Source: Aquabacterium sp. NJ1 (lineage in GTDB: Bacteria > Pseudomonadota > Gammaproteobacteria > Burkholderiales > Burkholderiaceae_C). Taken from it: a stretch of DNA of 64,000 nucleotides. Position 1 is the stretch's first letter. Every line of letters starts with the position of its first letter. Made by a program: the position numbers and the translations under genes. The notes beneath the pieces are model-generated. The model did no database searches. It had not been told where the DNA came from and worked only from the letters and a program-made list of their open reading frames with translations. Positions 7,551 to 16,591 of this stretch are shown here, piece after piece. Location of the stretch: assembly GCF_000768065.1 (NCBI RefSeq), contig NZ_JRKM01000001.1, positions 3,144,001-3,208,000 on the forward strand, given 5' to 3'.

Positions 7551-9365
7551 ATGATCCGTACCCTGCGCAAGTCTGTTCTGAGCGTGCCCCTGGCTGCCAT
7601 CGCCCTGGCGGTGTCGTCTGCTTACGCCGCCCCGGTGATCGGCCCGTCCGACGCCACCTTCTACACCAACCCGGCTTCCTTGGGCGGCGCCCATGGTGAC
7701 CTGATTCAGTACCGTCCCACCACGGTCAACCTGGGCACGGGCGCTCCGGCGACCAAGGCCTTCAACGTGCTGTACCAGTCGACCGACTCGCTGGGCAAGC
7801 CCAACGCCGTGTCCGGTACCGTGCTGGTGCCGACCACCGCCTGGTCGGGCACGGGCCCCCGCCCTGTGATCCTGTACGCCGTGGGCACGCAGGGTCTGGC
7901 TCAGGACTGCGCACCTTCGCGCCAGTTCGCTGCCGGCAGCAACGAGTATGAAAACGCCAACATCAACGCCGCCCTGAAGGCCGGTTACACCGTGCTGGTG
8001 ACCGACTACGCTGGCTACCTGGCGGGCACCGAGTCCACCTACCTGTCCGGCCAGTCGCAAGGCAATGCCGTGCTGGACATCTTCAAGGCCGCAACGTCCA
8101 TCCCGTCGGTGGGCATCGATGCCGCCGCACCGGTTGGTATCTGGGGCTTCTCGCAAGGTGGTCAATCGGCTGCCTGGGCTGCTGAAGTGCTGCCCAACTA
8201 CGCACCTGGCCTGAACGTCAAGGGTGTGGCCGCTGGCGGCATCCCCGCCGACTTCATGGCCTCTGCCCACTTCCTGGACGGCAACCTGGGCGCCGCCTTC
8301 CTGGCCTCTGGCGTGGCTGGCCTGAGCGTGCAGTACCCCAAGACCGTGGGCAACAACTTCAACCTGCTGGCCAGCGCCGACGGCAAGGCCCAGATCGCCA
8401 AGCTGAAGACCGAGTGCGTGTTCACGGCCCTGTTCGACCTGCAGAACAAGACCCTGGCCCAGTTCACGGTTGACCCCGCCAACACCACGCTGGACGACCT
8501 GCTGGGCGTGCCCGCTGTGGAAACCACCCTGCTGGCTCAGAACCTGGGCAAGCAACCGCTGACCGTGCCGATGTACCAGTACCACGGCAAGGCTGACGAG
8601 TTCATCCCCCTGGCGCAAGACATCGACCTGAAGCGCTACTACTGCGCCAACGGTGGCAAGGTCCAGTTTGACCTGTACCCCAGCGAGCACATCGTGACCC
8701 AGTTCCAGGCAGCCCCCAAGGCCCTGGCCTGGATGGCTGACCGCTTTGCTGGCAAGGCTGCACCGAGCTCTTGCTCGACCAACACCACCGGCTACCCCAC
8801 GCCCACCAACACCAACACGGCGCCTGGTGGCAACTTCGTGGTGAAGCTTGACGCCTGGCCGCTGACGGCCACGGTGGGTCTGAAGACCCTGGGTCAGACC
8901 GTGTACCTGCCCGCAGCGTCCACCTTCACGGCCACGACCGACATCACCGCCAAGACCCTGAACGGGACCTTGAGCGTGCCTGACTTCAAGCAGTCGCTGA
9001 AGATCATCGGCATCGGTTCGCAGATCGGCATGAAGGTCACCCCGAACGGCGCCACCACTGGCACCGCTTCGCTGGACAACGCTGGCAAGCTGCACGTGCA
9101 TGGCACGGCTTACGCCGACATCACCATCACGTCGGTGTCGGGCATCCCTGTGGGCTCGTGCAAGACGGTCACGCCCGTGGCCTTCCCGCTGAACTTCGAC
9201 GGCCCTGTGTCCTCGCTGGGTAATGGTGGCCTGAACTTCTCGGGCACCACCACCTTCCCGCAAGTCAAGGGTTGCTTCATCTCGGCCATCCTGTCGGCCC
9301 TGATGTCGGGTTCGGGTCAGACCTACTCGTTCACCGTGAACCCGCCCGCACCGACCTCTTTCTGA
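7551..9365 (+). CDS. secreted lipase with C-terminal beta-rich domain
   Basis: A 604-residue exported protein. Residues 1-24 form a signal peptide ending in AYA. The next ~400 residues match the secretory-lipase (LIP) alpha/beta-hydrolase family, with a GFSQGG nucleophile elbow, a DEFIPL stretch for the acid and an SEHIV histidine region. After a Pro/Thr/Asn-rich linker (TGYPTPTNTNT), roughly residues 425-604 form a beta-rich domain with a few cysteines, not needed for the lipase fold. Perhaps it is for surface or substrate binding. ATG 7551 is preferred over 7539 because GGAGAG (7541-7546) precedes it. A strong terminator follows, so it is monocistronic. Confidence 0.82.
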   Translation: MIRTLRKSVLSVPLAAIALAVSSAYAAPVIGPSDATFYTNPASLGGAHGDLIQYRPTTVNLGTGAPATKAFNVLYQSTDSLGKPNAVSGTVLVPTTAWSGTGPRPVILYAVGTQGLAQDCAPSRQFAAGSNEYENANINAALKAGYTVLVTDYAGYLAGTESTYLSGQSQGNAVLDIFKAATSIPSVGIDAAAPVGIWGFSQGGQSAAWAAEVLPNYAPGLNVKGVAAGGIPADFMASAHFLDGNLGAAFLASGVAGLSVQYPKTVGNNFNLLASADGKAQIAKLKTECVFTALFDLQNKTLAQFTVDPANTTLDDLLGVPAVETTLLAQNLGKQPLTVPMYQYHGKADEFIPLAQDIDLKRYYCANGGKVQFDLYPSEHIVTQFQAAPKALAWMADRFAGKAAPSSCSTNTTGYPTPTNTNTAPGGNFVVKLDAWPLTATVGLKTLGQTVYLPAASTFTATTDITAKTLNGTLSVPDFKQSLKIIGIGSQIGMKVTPNGATTGTASLDNAGKLHVHGTAYADITITSVSGIPVGSCKTVTPVAFPLNFDGPVSSLGNGGLNFSGTTTFPQVKGCFISAILSALMSGSGQTYSFTVNPPAPTSF

Positions 9366-9394
9366 TCGTTTTTCGATCCTGAGTGGTTGATGTC

Positions 9395-9432
9395 CAGCCC
9401 ACCCGGTTTGCCCCGGGTGGGCTGTTTTTTTT
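9395..9432 (+). terminator. intrinsic terminator after the lipase gene
   Basis: A perfect 12-bp stem (9395-9406 with 9413-9424), a 6-base loop and eight T (9425-9432), 30 bases past the lipase stop codon. Confidence 0.92.
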
Positions 9433-9580
9433 GGCGTCAGGCAAACGGCGTTTGTCGGCTTGCATTCCCGCTCGTTCCCGGGGGGCGGCGGGGCAATCTG
9501 GGGTTACTGCTCAGGAACCGGCAAGGGCCATCCGATCAAACTGAAGGGGACGTCATCGTTGCAAACAGACAGGTCTGAAA

Positions 9581-10261
9581 ATGGCACAAGTTCATCTGGA
9601 AAACAAATCGAACACGAAGTGGGTTGTCGTGGCTGGCAGCATGGCGGTGGTGGCGGCTGCGGCGATGTGGTGGTCGCGCTCATCACCCAATCCCGAGGAT
9701 GCGGGGCGTGTGACTGCGGTGGCCCCGGCGGCTTCGCAAGCCATGGCCGCGCAGGCGCCCGCCAGCAGCACGATGACCGCTGCCCAGATCGAGGCTGAAA
9801 CCAAGGTCTTGCAGGAACGCCAGCAAGAGGCGGCCAGGGAGCTGGAGAACCAGCCCGGCATGAAGCCCATTGTGGGCCCGATCACGGAACGGCCGTCGTT
9901 CGTCTCGGTCATGGAGTGGCAGATGCTCAAGGGTGTGGCGCAGCAGGCCGGAGACCCGGACCGCGAGCTCACGCGCCTGGTCAATTTCCTGCGCTTCAAC
10001 AAGCAGCTGGAGCTGTGGGAAGGGATGTCGCAGTCACCGGACAAGGCGCATCGCAAGGAGTTGGCCGAGCAGCTGATGGCCGAGCTGCCCACACGCATCA
10101 CCAATGGCGAGATGGACCTCACCGAAGCCAAGCGCATCATGACCGGGCTGCTCAATGACGCCGAGCCCGATGCGCAGGCGCGCGCCAAGCGGGCGGCAGC
10201 CGAGACGGCGCGGCTGGCGTCGACCGCCGAGGCTGCGGCTGCGGCCTCGCAGGCCCATTGA
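9581..10261 (+). CDS. membrane-anchored helical protein of unknown function
   Basis: A 226-residue protein. One transmembrane segment at about residues 14-32 (VVVAGSMAVVAAAAMWW) leaves a short cytoplasmic start. An Ala/Pro/Ser-rich linker follows (35-70), then a long charged helical region (about 70-215) and an Ala-rich tail. This layout resembles lipase- or phospholipase-specific foldases, which are anchored in the inner membrane by one helix and clasp a secreted lipase, and it lies directly downstream of a lipase gene. However, I do not see the chaperone family's signature motif and a terminator separates the two genes. Function is therefore not assigned. Confidence 0.65.
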   Translation: MAQVHLENKSNTKWVVVAGSMAVVAAAAMWWSRSSPNPEDAGRVTAVAPAASQAMAAQAPASSTMTAAQIEAETKVLQERQQEAARELENQPGMKPIVGPITERPSFVSVMEWQMLKGVAQQAGDPDRELTRLVNFLRFNKQLELWEGMSQSPDKAHRKELAEQLMAELPTRITNGEMDLTEAKRIMTGLLNDAEPDAQARAKRAAAETARLASTAEAAAAASQAH

Positions 10262-10368
10262 GCCACAGCACCATCCAAAAACCGCACCAGGGTGTTGGCC
10301 TCTGGGGTGTGGGCCAGGGTGTAGCGCGCTAAGCTGCGGGCTTGATCGCCACCGCCCTGGGAGCTTGT

Positions 10369-11061
10369 GTGTACGACCTCTACATCGCCAACAAGAACTA
10401 CTCGTCCTGGTCCTTGCGGCCATGGGTTTTGTTCACGCAACTGGGGCTGCCGTTCAATGAGCGCCTGCAGGTGTTCGCGGCAGGGCCCAACTGGGGCGCC
10501 TTCAGGTCGTTTTCGCCCACCGGCAAGGTGCCCTGCCTGCATCACGCGGGCGAGGTGGTGTGGGATTCACTGGCCATTGCCGAGTACCTGGCCGAGCGCC
10601 ACCCCGGCGTCTGGCCCGAGCGGGCCGATGCCCGTGCCTGGGCGCGCTGCGCAGCCGCCGAGATGCATTCGGGTTTTGGCGAGCTGCGCGAAGTCTGTTC
10701 GATGAACTGCGGCCTGCGGGTCGAATTGCGCGACGAGTCCCTGGCGCGCATCCAGGCTGACCTGACCCGGCTCGATGAGCTCTGGCGCCAGGGGCTCACG
10801 CGCTTTGGCGGCCCTTATCTGGCCGGTGCGGCCTTCACGGCGGTGGACGCCTTTTATGCGCCCGTGGCGTTTCGCATCCAGACCTTTGGGCTGACTCTGT
10901 CGCCCTTGGCGCAGGCCTATGCACAGCGCCTGCTGGATCTGCCGGCCATGCGGCAATGGTACGAAGCCGCCCTGGCCGAACCCTGGCGCGAGCCGGCGCA
11001 TGACGAGGCCACCTTGATGTATGGCGCCTTGCTGGAAGACCTGCGTGTGAATCCAGCCTGA
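10369..11061 (+). CDS. glutathione S-transferase family protein
   Basis: About 230 residues. The N-terminal thioredoxin-like half begins YDLYIANKNYSSWSLRPW and has the SPTGKVPCL and DSLAIAEYLAERHP glutathione-site segments. The C-terminal half is helical. The start is GTG 10369, preceded by GGGAG (10358-10362) at 6 bases; an in-frame TTG at 10342 would add nine residues. Likely a cytoplasmic detoxification or maleylacetoacetate-type enzyme; substrate unknown. Confidence 0.87.
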   Translation: MYDLYIANKNYSSWSLRPWVLFTQLGLPFNERLQVFAAGPNWGAFRSFSPTGKVPCLHHAGEVVWDSLAIAEYLAERHPGVWPERADARAWARCAAAEMHSGFGELREVCSMNCGLRVELRDESLARIQADLTRLDELWRQGLTRFGGPYLAGAAFTAVDAFYAPVAFRIQTFGLTLSPLAQAYAQRLLDLPAMRQWYEAALAEPWREPAHDEATLMYGALLEDLRVNPA

Positions 11062-11079
11062 AGATTTTTCCGTAAGGGT

Positions 11080-11106
11080 GTAAGGACTGGGCGGTCTCCT
11101 CGACTA
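11080..11106 (+). promoter_or_regulatory. possible ECF-sigma-type promoter of the bufferin operon
   Basis: GTAAGG (11080-11085), 15 bases, then CGACTA (11101-11106), about 70 bases before bufA. The layout resembles the GTAAC-type -35 and CGA-containing -10 elements of ECF factors that often drive bufferin or DUF2282 operons. No sigma factor gene is nearby, so this is a weak inference. Confidence 0.35.
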
Positions 11107-11174
11107 CCCAGTGTCCCCGGCGAACAAAGCTGCCGTGGCATCACCTCAACACCTCACCTGACGGAGAAATCAAC

Positions 11175-11462
11175 ATGACCCAACGTACTTCCGCTTCCCT
11201 GGCCGCAGCTGCCGCCCTGATGGCCCTGAGCACCGCCGTGTTCGCCGCCGAGGCCCCTGCTGGCAGCATGGGTGGCGCCGTGGCCGCCAGCGACAAGGTG
11301 CACTGCTATGGCGTGAACAGCTGCAAGGGCAGCAGCGACTGCAAGACCACCGAGCACGCCTGCAAGGGCCAGAACGCCTGCAAGGGCCACGGCTTCAAGG
11401 CGCTGGACGCCAAGTCCTGCCTGATGAAGGACGGCACCATCGGCGACATCGGCGCCAAGTAA
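11175..11462 (+). CDS. bufA: BufA2-type bufferin precursor peptide (periplasmic metallophore)
   Basis: A 95-residue small exported peptide. The signal peptide runs to about residue 25 (VFA-AEAP). The mature part has six cysteines (44, 50, 56, 63, 69, 82) spaced evenly in KG-rich repeats such as [10 protein letters not shown] and [13 protein letters not shown], ending in KSCLMKDG. This matches the bufferin precursors whose cysteines are modified by a DUF692 (MNIO) enzyme to bind copper. A good ribosome site (CGGAGAA) precedes ATG 11175. It is followed 15 bases later by its partner enzyme. That the peptide is modified and binds copper here is inferred from the family. Confidence 0.88.
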   Translation: MTQRTSASLAAAAALMALSTAVFAAEAPAGSMGGAVAASDKVHCYGVNSCKGSSDCKTTEHACKGQNACKGHGFKALDAKSCLMKDGTIGDIGAK

Positions 11463-11477
11463 GGCGAGGGCGCGATC

Positions 11478-12338
11478 ATGAGCATGCTCCATCTGGCTCA
11501 TGGGCGCCTGACGCAGCCTTCGCCCGGTTTCGGGCTGGGCCTGCGCACGGCGCACTACGCGGACTTTCTGGCCCAGCCCCAGCGTGTGGACTGGTTGGAG
11601 ATCATCAGCGACAACTACATGGTGCCAGGTGGCAAGCCCTTGCGCATGCTCGACGCCATCCGCGTGCGTTACCCCATGGCCATGCATGGTGTGGCCTTGT
11701 CCATCGGCTCGGTGGGCGGGCCCGATCGGGCCTACCTTCAACAGCTGAAGCACCTGGTGAACCATGTGCAGCCCTTGTGGGTGTCCGACCACCTGTGCTG
11801 GACGGGCGTGCATGGCCGCCAGTTGCATGACCTGATGCCACTGCCTTACACCGATGAGGCGCTGGACGTGGTCGTGCGCAATGTGCGCCAGGTACAGGAT
11901 GTGCTGGGGCGGCGCCTGGTGCTGGAGAACGTGTCCAGCTACGTGAACTTTCAGCAATCGCACATGAGCGAGTGGGACTTCGTCGCCGCCGTGTGCGAAC
12001 AAGCCGATTGCCTGCTGCTGCTGGATGTGAACAACATCTACGTGAGCAGCGTGAATCACGGGTTCGACCCCGTGACCTACATCGACCGCATGCCTGCGCA
12101 CCGTGTGCAACAAATGCACCTGGCGGGCCATTCGCACAACGGGGATCACATCATCGACACGCATGACCAGCCTGTGTCTGGCCCGGTGTGGGATCTGTAC
12201 GCGCACGCGTGCCGGCGCTTCGGGCATGTGGCCACGATGATCGAACGTGACGAGCACATCCCGCCTTTGCCCGAGTTGATCCACGAGCTGGACCAGGCGA
12301 GGCTGATGGCGGCGGGTGTGTGGCGGGAGGCGGCATGA
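11478..12338 (+). CDS. bufB: DUF692 multinuclear iron oxidase, bufferin maturase BufB
   Basis: A 286-residue TIM-barrel enzyme of the MNIO (DUF692) family: an iron-dependent oxygenase that modifies cysteines of the bufferin precursor. Family features are the N-terminal [22 protein letters not shown], the HGVALSIGS histidine strand, [31 protein letters not shown] and MIERDEHIP, together carrying the His, Glu and Asp iron ligands. It sits 15 bp after bufA and overlaps bufC by four bases (ATGA). It likely works with BufC in the cytoplasm before export of the peptide. Confidence 0.93.
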   Translation: MSMLHLAHGRLTQPSPGFGLGLRTAHYADFLAQPQRVDWLEIISDNYMVPGGKPLRMLDAIRVRYPMAMHGVALSIGSVGGPDRAYLQQLKHLVNHVQPLWVSDHLCWTGVHGRQLHDLMPLPYTDEALDVVVRNVRQVQDVLGRRLVLENVSSYVNFQQSHMSEWDFVAAVCEQADCLLLLDVNNIYVSSVNHGFDPVTYIDRMPAHRVQQMHLAGHSHNGDHIIDTHDQPVSGPVWDLYAHACRRFGHVATMIERDEHIPPLPELIHELDQARLMAAGVWREAA

Positions 12339-13237
12339 ACACCGTGGTCATTGACGCCGGCGACAGCCTGGCGGCCATCCAGGCGCGCATGCAGGCGCAT
12401 GTGCTGGCCGCAGATGTGGCGGGTGAGGTTGCGCAAGAACCTGCTGACATGGCCACGCGTGGCACCGGGGCCCTCGCCGATGTGCAGGCCAGTGACACTT
12501 TCAGTGCGGCGCGCCGGCTGGGCATCTACCACCACGCCTACCGCGCACGTTTGCTGGAGACCTTGCGCGACACCTTTGCGCACACCCTGAGCTACCTGGG
12601 TGATGCGTGGTTTGACCACCTGGCGCGGGCCTACATCGAGCAGCACCCGTCACGCCATGCCAATTTGCGCTGGTATGGCGACACCTGGCCCGATTGGCTG
12701 GCCGGCGACCGACTGCTTGAAGCGGGGGCGGGCGAGCACCCCGAGGTGGCGGAGCTCGCCCGCCTGGACTGGTCCTTGCGGCGGGCGTTTGACGCGGCCG
12801 ATCAGCCGGTGGCGACCCTGGCTGACCTGGCCGTCGTGCCCGCCGAGGCCTGGGCAGAGGTGACGCTGAAGGCGCAGCCCTGCGTGGCGGTGCTGAGCCT
12901 GCAGCACAACACCTTGAGCCTGTGGCATGCCCTGGACCAGGGCGGCGAGGTGCCCGAGGCCCAGGCCTTGCCCGCGCCGATGGGGGTGCTCGTCTGGCGG
13001 CAGGACGAGCGCCCCCATTTCCGCAGCGTGTCCCCACCAGAAGACGTGGCCTTGACCGCCATGCTGCTGGGCCGCCCCTTTGACGACATCTGCGCCCTGC
13101 TGGCCGAGCGTTTTCCGGATAACGACGTGGCCATGCTGGCCTCCAGCCTGCTGCGCCGCTGGATCGACGACGGCCTGCTGATGCCGATCACGGCGCCCAC
13201 GCAGGATGAACGCGAGGAAAGAGACGCCTCGACCTGA
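12335..13237 (+). CDS. bufC: DUF2063 partner protein BufC
   Basis: A 300-residue protein of the DUF2063 (putative DNA-binding domain) family, the usual partner of DUF692 enzymes, which presents the precursor peptide to the oxidase. The N-terminal part has the [19 protein letters not shown] element and the following [14 protein letters not shown] segment. The remainder is a less conserved alpha/beta domain with a short helical end. The start at ATG 12335 overlaps the bufB stop as ATGA, implying translational coupling. DNA binding is not established despite the domain name. Confidence 0.88.
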   Translation: MNTVVIDAGDSLAAIQARMQAHVLAADVAGEVAQEPADMATRGTGALADVQASDTFSAARRLGIYHHAYRARLLETLRDTFAHTLSYLGDAWFDHLARAYIEQHPSRHANLRWYGDTWPDWLAGDRLLEAGAGEHPEVAELARLDWSLRRAFDAADQPVATLADLAVVPAEAWAEVTLKAQPCVAVLSLQHNTLSLWHALDQGGEVPEAQALPAPMGVLVWRQDERPHFRSVSPPEDVALTAMLLGRPFDDICALLAERFPDNDVAMLASSLLRRWIDDGLLMPITAPTQDEREERDAST

Positions 13238-13257
13238 AGATCAGGCATAGCCATTGC

Positions 13258-13291
13258 TTGTATACCAGCCTGTACATCACCCGGTATGTCA
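13258..13291 (+). promoter_or_regulatory. three 10-mers at 12-bp spacing, likely GntR operator
   Basis: TTGTATACCA (13258), CTGTACATCA (13270) and CGGTATGTCA (13282) are repeated in register every 12 bp, all fitting xxGTAyryCA. They lie upstream of the ABC transporter operon that ends in a GntR-FCD regulator, and the first copy has the near-palindromic GTATAC core typical of such regulators. The same GTATAC core occurs just before the FAD oxidase gene (25838-25843). Confidence 0.5.
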
Positions 13292-13354
13292 GTGCCGCCT
13301 CAAGGCGGTGCACGGGAGATGGGTTGCGCAACAGACTGGTGCAAGGAGAGCTGC

Positions 13355-14473
13355 ATGGCTATGGATCAATGGAATCGTCGGACGTGGATCAAGGGTGTCG
13401 GTGCAACGGGTGCCGGCCTGGCGCTTGGGGGCTTGTCTGACCTGGTGATGGCCCAGAAACCGCTGACGATCGGCATGATCTATGTTGGCCCGAAGGACGA
13501 CTTCGGCTACAACCAGTCGCACTACGAGGCGGCCTCCGAGATCAAGAAGATGCCTGGCATCAAGATCGTCGGCGAAGAAAACGTGCCCGAGACGCAGGTC
13601 GTGCAGAAGACCATGCAGGGCATGATCTCGCAGGACGGCGCCACGCTGCTGTTCCCCACCTCGTTCGGTTACTTCAACCCGCACATCCTCGATGTGGCCA
13701 AGAAGAACCCCGATGTGCGCTTCGCCCATTGCGGCGGCATGTGGGACGCGGCCAAGCACCCCAAGAACGTGGGCAGCTTCTTTGGCTACATCGATGAATG
13801 CCAGTATCTGAACGGCGTGATCGCTGGCCACATGACCAAGTCCAAGAAGATTGGTTTTGTGGCGGCCAAGCCCATTCCGCAGGTGCTGCGCAACATCAAT
13901 GCCTTCACGATGGGTGCGCGTTCGGTGCACCCGGACATCACCTGCTCGGTCATCTTCACGGGTGACTGGTCCATGCCGGTGAAAGAGGCCGAAGCCACCA
14001 ACAGCCTGGCCGACCAGGGCGTGGACGTGTTCACCATGCACGTGGACGGCCCCAAGGTCATCGTCGAGACGGCGGCCAAGCGCGGCAAGTTCGTGTGCGG
14101 CTACCACGCCTCGCAAGCCAAGCTGGCGCCCAATGCCTACCTCACAGGTGCCGAGTGGAACTGGGTCACGCCTTACAAGCAGATCGTGGACGCTGCTCGC
14201 ACTGGCAAGCCGCATCCCAACTTCCTGCGCGGTGGCTTGAAGGAGGGCTTCGTCAAGACCTCGCCTTATGGCGCCATGGTGCCCGAAGGCGCGCGCAAGC
14301 AGGCCGATGCCATCAAGGCCGCCATGCTCAAGGACGAGTTCGAGATCTTCAAGGGTGAGATCAAGGACAACACCGGCAAGGTCGTGATCCCCAAGGGCAC
14401 CACGATGAAGCAGATCGATCCGGCGCTGGAGGGCATGAACTACCTGGTTGAAGGTGTGATCGGCAAGGTCTGA
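13355..14473 (+). CDS. BMP-family ABC transporter substrate-binding protein
   Basis: A 372-residue periplasmic binding protein of the BMP/PnrA-like group, whose members bind nucleosides, purines or ureide-like compounds. The N-terminus has a twin-arginine-type signal (NRRTWIKG followed by a hydrophobic GATGAGLALGGL stretch), so it may be exported folded. The mature domain starts near KPLTIGMIYVGPKDDFGYN and contains the family's GYNQSHYEA and DGPKVI-type segments. Start ATG 13355 follows AAGGAG at 13343-13348. First gene of the transporter operon; the dedicated permeases follow. Confidence 0.92.
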   Translation: MAMDQWNRRTWIKGVGATGAGLALGGLSDLVMAQKPLTIGMIYVGPKDDFGYNQSHYEAASEIKKMPGIKIVGEENVPETQVVQKTMQGMISQDGATLLFPTSFGYFNPHILDVAKKNPDVRFAHCGGMWDAAKHPKNVGSFFGYIDECQYLNGVIAGHMTKSKKIGFVAAKPIPQVLRNINAFTMGARSVHPDITCSVIFTGDWSMPVKEAEATNSLADQGVDVFTMHVDGPKVIVETAAKRGKFVCGYHASQAKLAPNAYLTGAEWNWVTPYKQIVDAARTGKPHPNFLRGGLKEGFVKTSPYGAMVPEGARKQADAIKAAMLKDEFEIFKGEIKDNTGKVVIPKGTTMKQIDPALEGMNYLVEGVIGKV

Positions 14474-14499
14474 CACGAGATCCACCCAAGGGAGACCTC

Positions 14500-15645
14500 A
14501 TGAGCGATTCACGCCTGGCTGTGGTGTTCGACAGCGTGGTCCTGCCCGTGCTGGCATTGGCCGGCGCGGTGCTGCTGTTCGGTGGCTTCGTGTGGCTGGG
14601 TGGCACCAGCCCGACCGAGACCTGGCTCTTGTTGTTCAAGGGGGCCTTCGGTGATGCCTTCTCATGGCAGAACACCTTGCAGCGTGCCTCACCGTTGATG
14701 CTCACGGCCTTGTGCGTGGCCATCCCGCAGCGTGCGGGCCTGATGGTGATCGGGGGCGAGGGCGCGCTGGTGCTGGGCGGTCTGGCTTGTGCGGGCCTGC
14801 CTTATCTGTTCGCGCCGCCTGCCGGCGTGGCCGGGACGGTGCTGGTGCTGCTGGCCAGTGCGCTGGCGGGGGGCGCCTGGATCGCCCTGGCTGGCGTGCT
14901 GCGGCAATACCGCGGCGTCAACGAAACCATCAGCTCGCTGCTGATGAGCTACCTGGCCATCGGCTTGTTCAAGCACTTTGTGGAAGGCCCCATGCGGGAC
15001 CCGAGCAGCTTGAACAAGCCTTCCACCTTGCCTTTGAACGAGAGCAACCTGCTGGGCTTGTTGCCTGGCTACGAGGTGCATTGGGGCCTGGTATGGGGCG
15101 CGGTGGCCTGTGTCGCTGCGGGTTTCTGGCTGTTTGGTTCGACGCATGGTTTTGCCACGCGGGTGGTGGGTGGCAATGCCCGCGCGGCCCGTCTGGTGGG
15201 CCTGCCCAGCCATCGGCTCATCATCACCGCGTGCGGCCTGGGTGGCGCCTGCGCTGGCCTGGCTGGTGGCATCGAGGTGGCCGCGGTGCACACCAATGCC
15301 AACGCAGCCTTGATCGCCGGCTTGGGCTACACGGGCATCCTGGTGTCCTTCGTGGCGCGTCACAACCCGTTTGCCGTGATCCCGGTGGCGATTCTGTTTG
15401 GTGGCTTCGGTTCGGCGGGCAGCCTGTTGCAGCGCCGGCTGGATCTGCCTGATGCCTCGGTGCTGGTGCTCCAGGGCTTTGCCTTTGTGATGATCCTGGC
15501 CAGTGAAGCCTTGCGTGGTCGCATGGGCGAATGGCTGGTGCAGCAACAGGCTGTGCGGGCCGAACGGGCTGCGCACGAAACCAGCCGTGCCCGCCTGGCA
15601 CGCGAGCAGGCGGCGCTGGATGCCGCGCGCAAGGAGGCCGCATGA
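14500..15645 (+). CDS. ABC transporter permease (BMP-type importer, subunit 1)
   Basis: A 381-residue polytopic membrane protein of the branched-chain/ribose-type permease family. Typical segments include SPLMLTALCVAIPQRAGLMVIGGEG, with the glycine-rich turn conserved in these permeases, and RGVNETISSLLMSYL. A long cytoplasmic, Glu/Arg/Ala-rich helix closes the protein (about residues 345-381). It follows the binding protein by 26 bp and overlaps the next permease by ATGA. Confidence 0.92.
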   Translation: MSDSRLAVVFDSVVLPVLALAGAVLLFGGFVWLGGTSPTETWLLLFKGAFGDAFSWQNTLQRASPLMLTALCVAIPQRAGLMVIGGEGALVLGGLACAGLPYLFAPPAGVAGTVLVLLASALAGGAWIALAGVLRQYRGVNETISSLLMSYLAIGLFKHFVEGPMRDPSSLNKPSTLPLNESNLLGLLPGYEVHWGLVWGAVACVAAGFWLFGSTHGFATRVVGGNARAARLVGLPSHRLIITACGLGGACAGLAGGIEVAAVHTNANAALIAGLGYTGILVSFVARHNPFAVIPVAILFGGFGSAGSLLQRRLDLPDASVLVLQGFAFVMILASEALRGRMGEWLVQQQAVRAERAAHETSRARLAREQAALDAARKEAA

Positions 15646-16565
15646 GCGACGCGTCTTTATGGGCCGATGTGGCCGTGGCGGTGCTGGGCGGTGCGATCCG
15701 CGTGGGCACACCGTTTCTGTTCGTGAGCCTGGGCGAGTGCCTGACGGAGAAATCCGGTCGCATCAACTTGGGGCTGGAAGGCGTGCTGGTCTTGTCGGCC
15801 ATGGCGGGCTTTGCGGGCAGCTACCTCACCGGCTCGCCATGGGCCGGGGTCTTGCTGGCCGGTGTGGCGGGGGCTTTGCTGGCCATGCTGCATGGGCTTT
15901 TGTGCTCGCTGCCTCGTGTCAATGACATCGCCACGGGCATCGCCTTGATGCTGCTGGGCTCGGGGCTGGCCTTCTACCTGGGCAAAGGCTTGATCCAGCC
16001 GCAGGCCGCGCAGATCCCGTCCATCGAGCTGGGCATGTGGAGTGATTCGGCGCAGGTGCAGGCGGCGCTGCGCATCAACGCCTTGTTCCCGGTCGGGGTG
16101 GTGCTGGCGGCCCTGATGGCCTGGGCGCTGGCCGACACACGCTGGGGTTTGATCGTGCGCATGGCTGGTGACAGCAGCGACGCGGCGCGGGCCCTGGGCT
16201 ACTCGGTCAACACCGTGCGGGTGCTGGCCACCATGGCAGGCGGCTTCATTGCGGGGATCGGCGGGGCGTCCTTGTCGCTGTACTACCCCGGCAGCTGGAA
16301 CGAAGGTTTGTCCAGTGGCCAGGGCCTGATCGCCGTGGCGCTGGTGATCTTTGCGCGCTGGCGGCCCATGGCCTGCCTGGGCGCTGCCTTGCTGTTTGGC
16401 GGCGCGGGGGCCTTGGGCCCGGCGCTGCAGTCGGTGGGCATCGGCTGGGGCTACCACCTGTTCAATGCCATGCCCTACGCCTTGACCTTGTTGATCCTGG
16501 TGTGGACCTGCAGCCCCAAGCGCTCCTTGCAAGGTGCGCCGATGGAGCTGGGTGTGTCGCGTTGA
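15642..16565 (+). CDS. ABC transporter permease (BMP-type importer, subunit 2)
   Basis: A 307-residue permease with repeated hydrophobic helices and the conserved SLGECLTEKSGRINLGLEG segment near the N-terminus. It forms the heterodimeric channel with the preceding permease. The ATG at 15642 overlaps the upstream stop codon and is preceded by AAGGAGG, whereas the open frame starts further upstream without such support. Confidence 0.92.
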   Translation: MSDASLWADVAVAVLGGAIRVGTPFLFVSLGECLTEKSGRINLGLEGVLVLSAMAGFAGSYLTGSPWAGVLLAGVAGALLAMLHGLLCSLPRVNDIATGIALMLLGSGLAFYLGKGLIQPQAAQIPSIELGMWSDSAQVQAALRINALFPVGVVLAALMAWALADTRWGLIVRMAGDSSDAARALGYSVNTVRVLATMAGGFIAGIGGASLSLYYPGSWNEGLSSGQGLIAVALVIFARWRPMACLGAALLFGGAGALGPALQSVGIGWGYHLFNAMPYALTLLILVWTCSPKRSLQGAPMELGVSR

Positions 16566-16591
16566 GTGGGTGATCGGTAGAGGAGCGTGTG

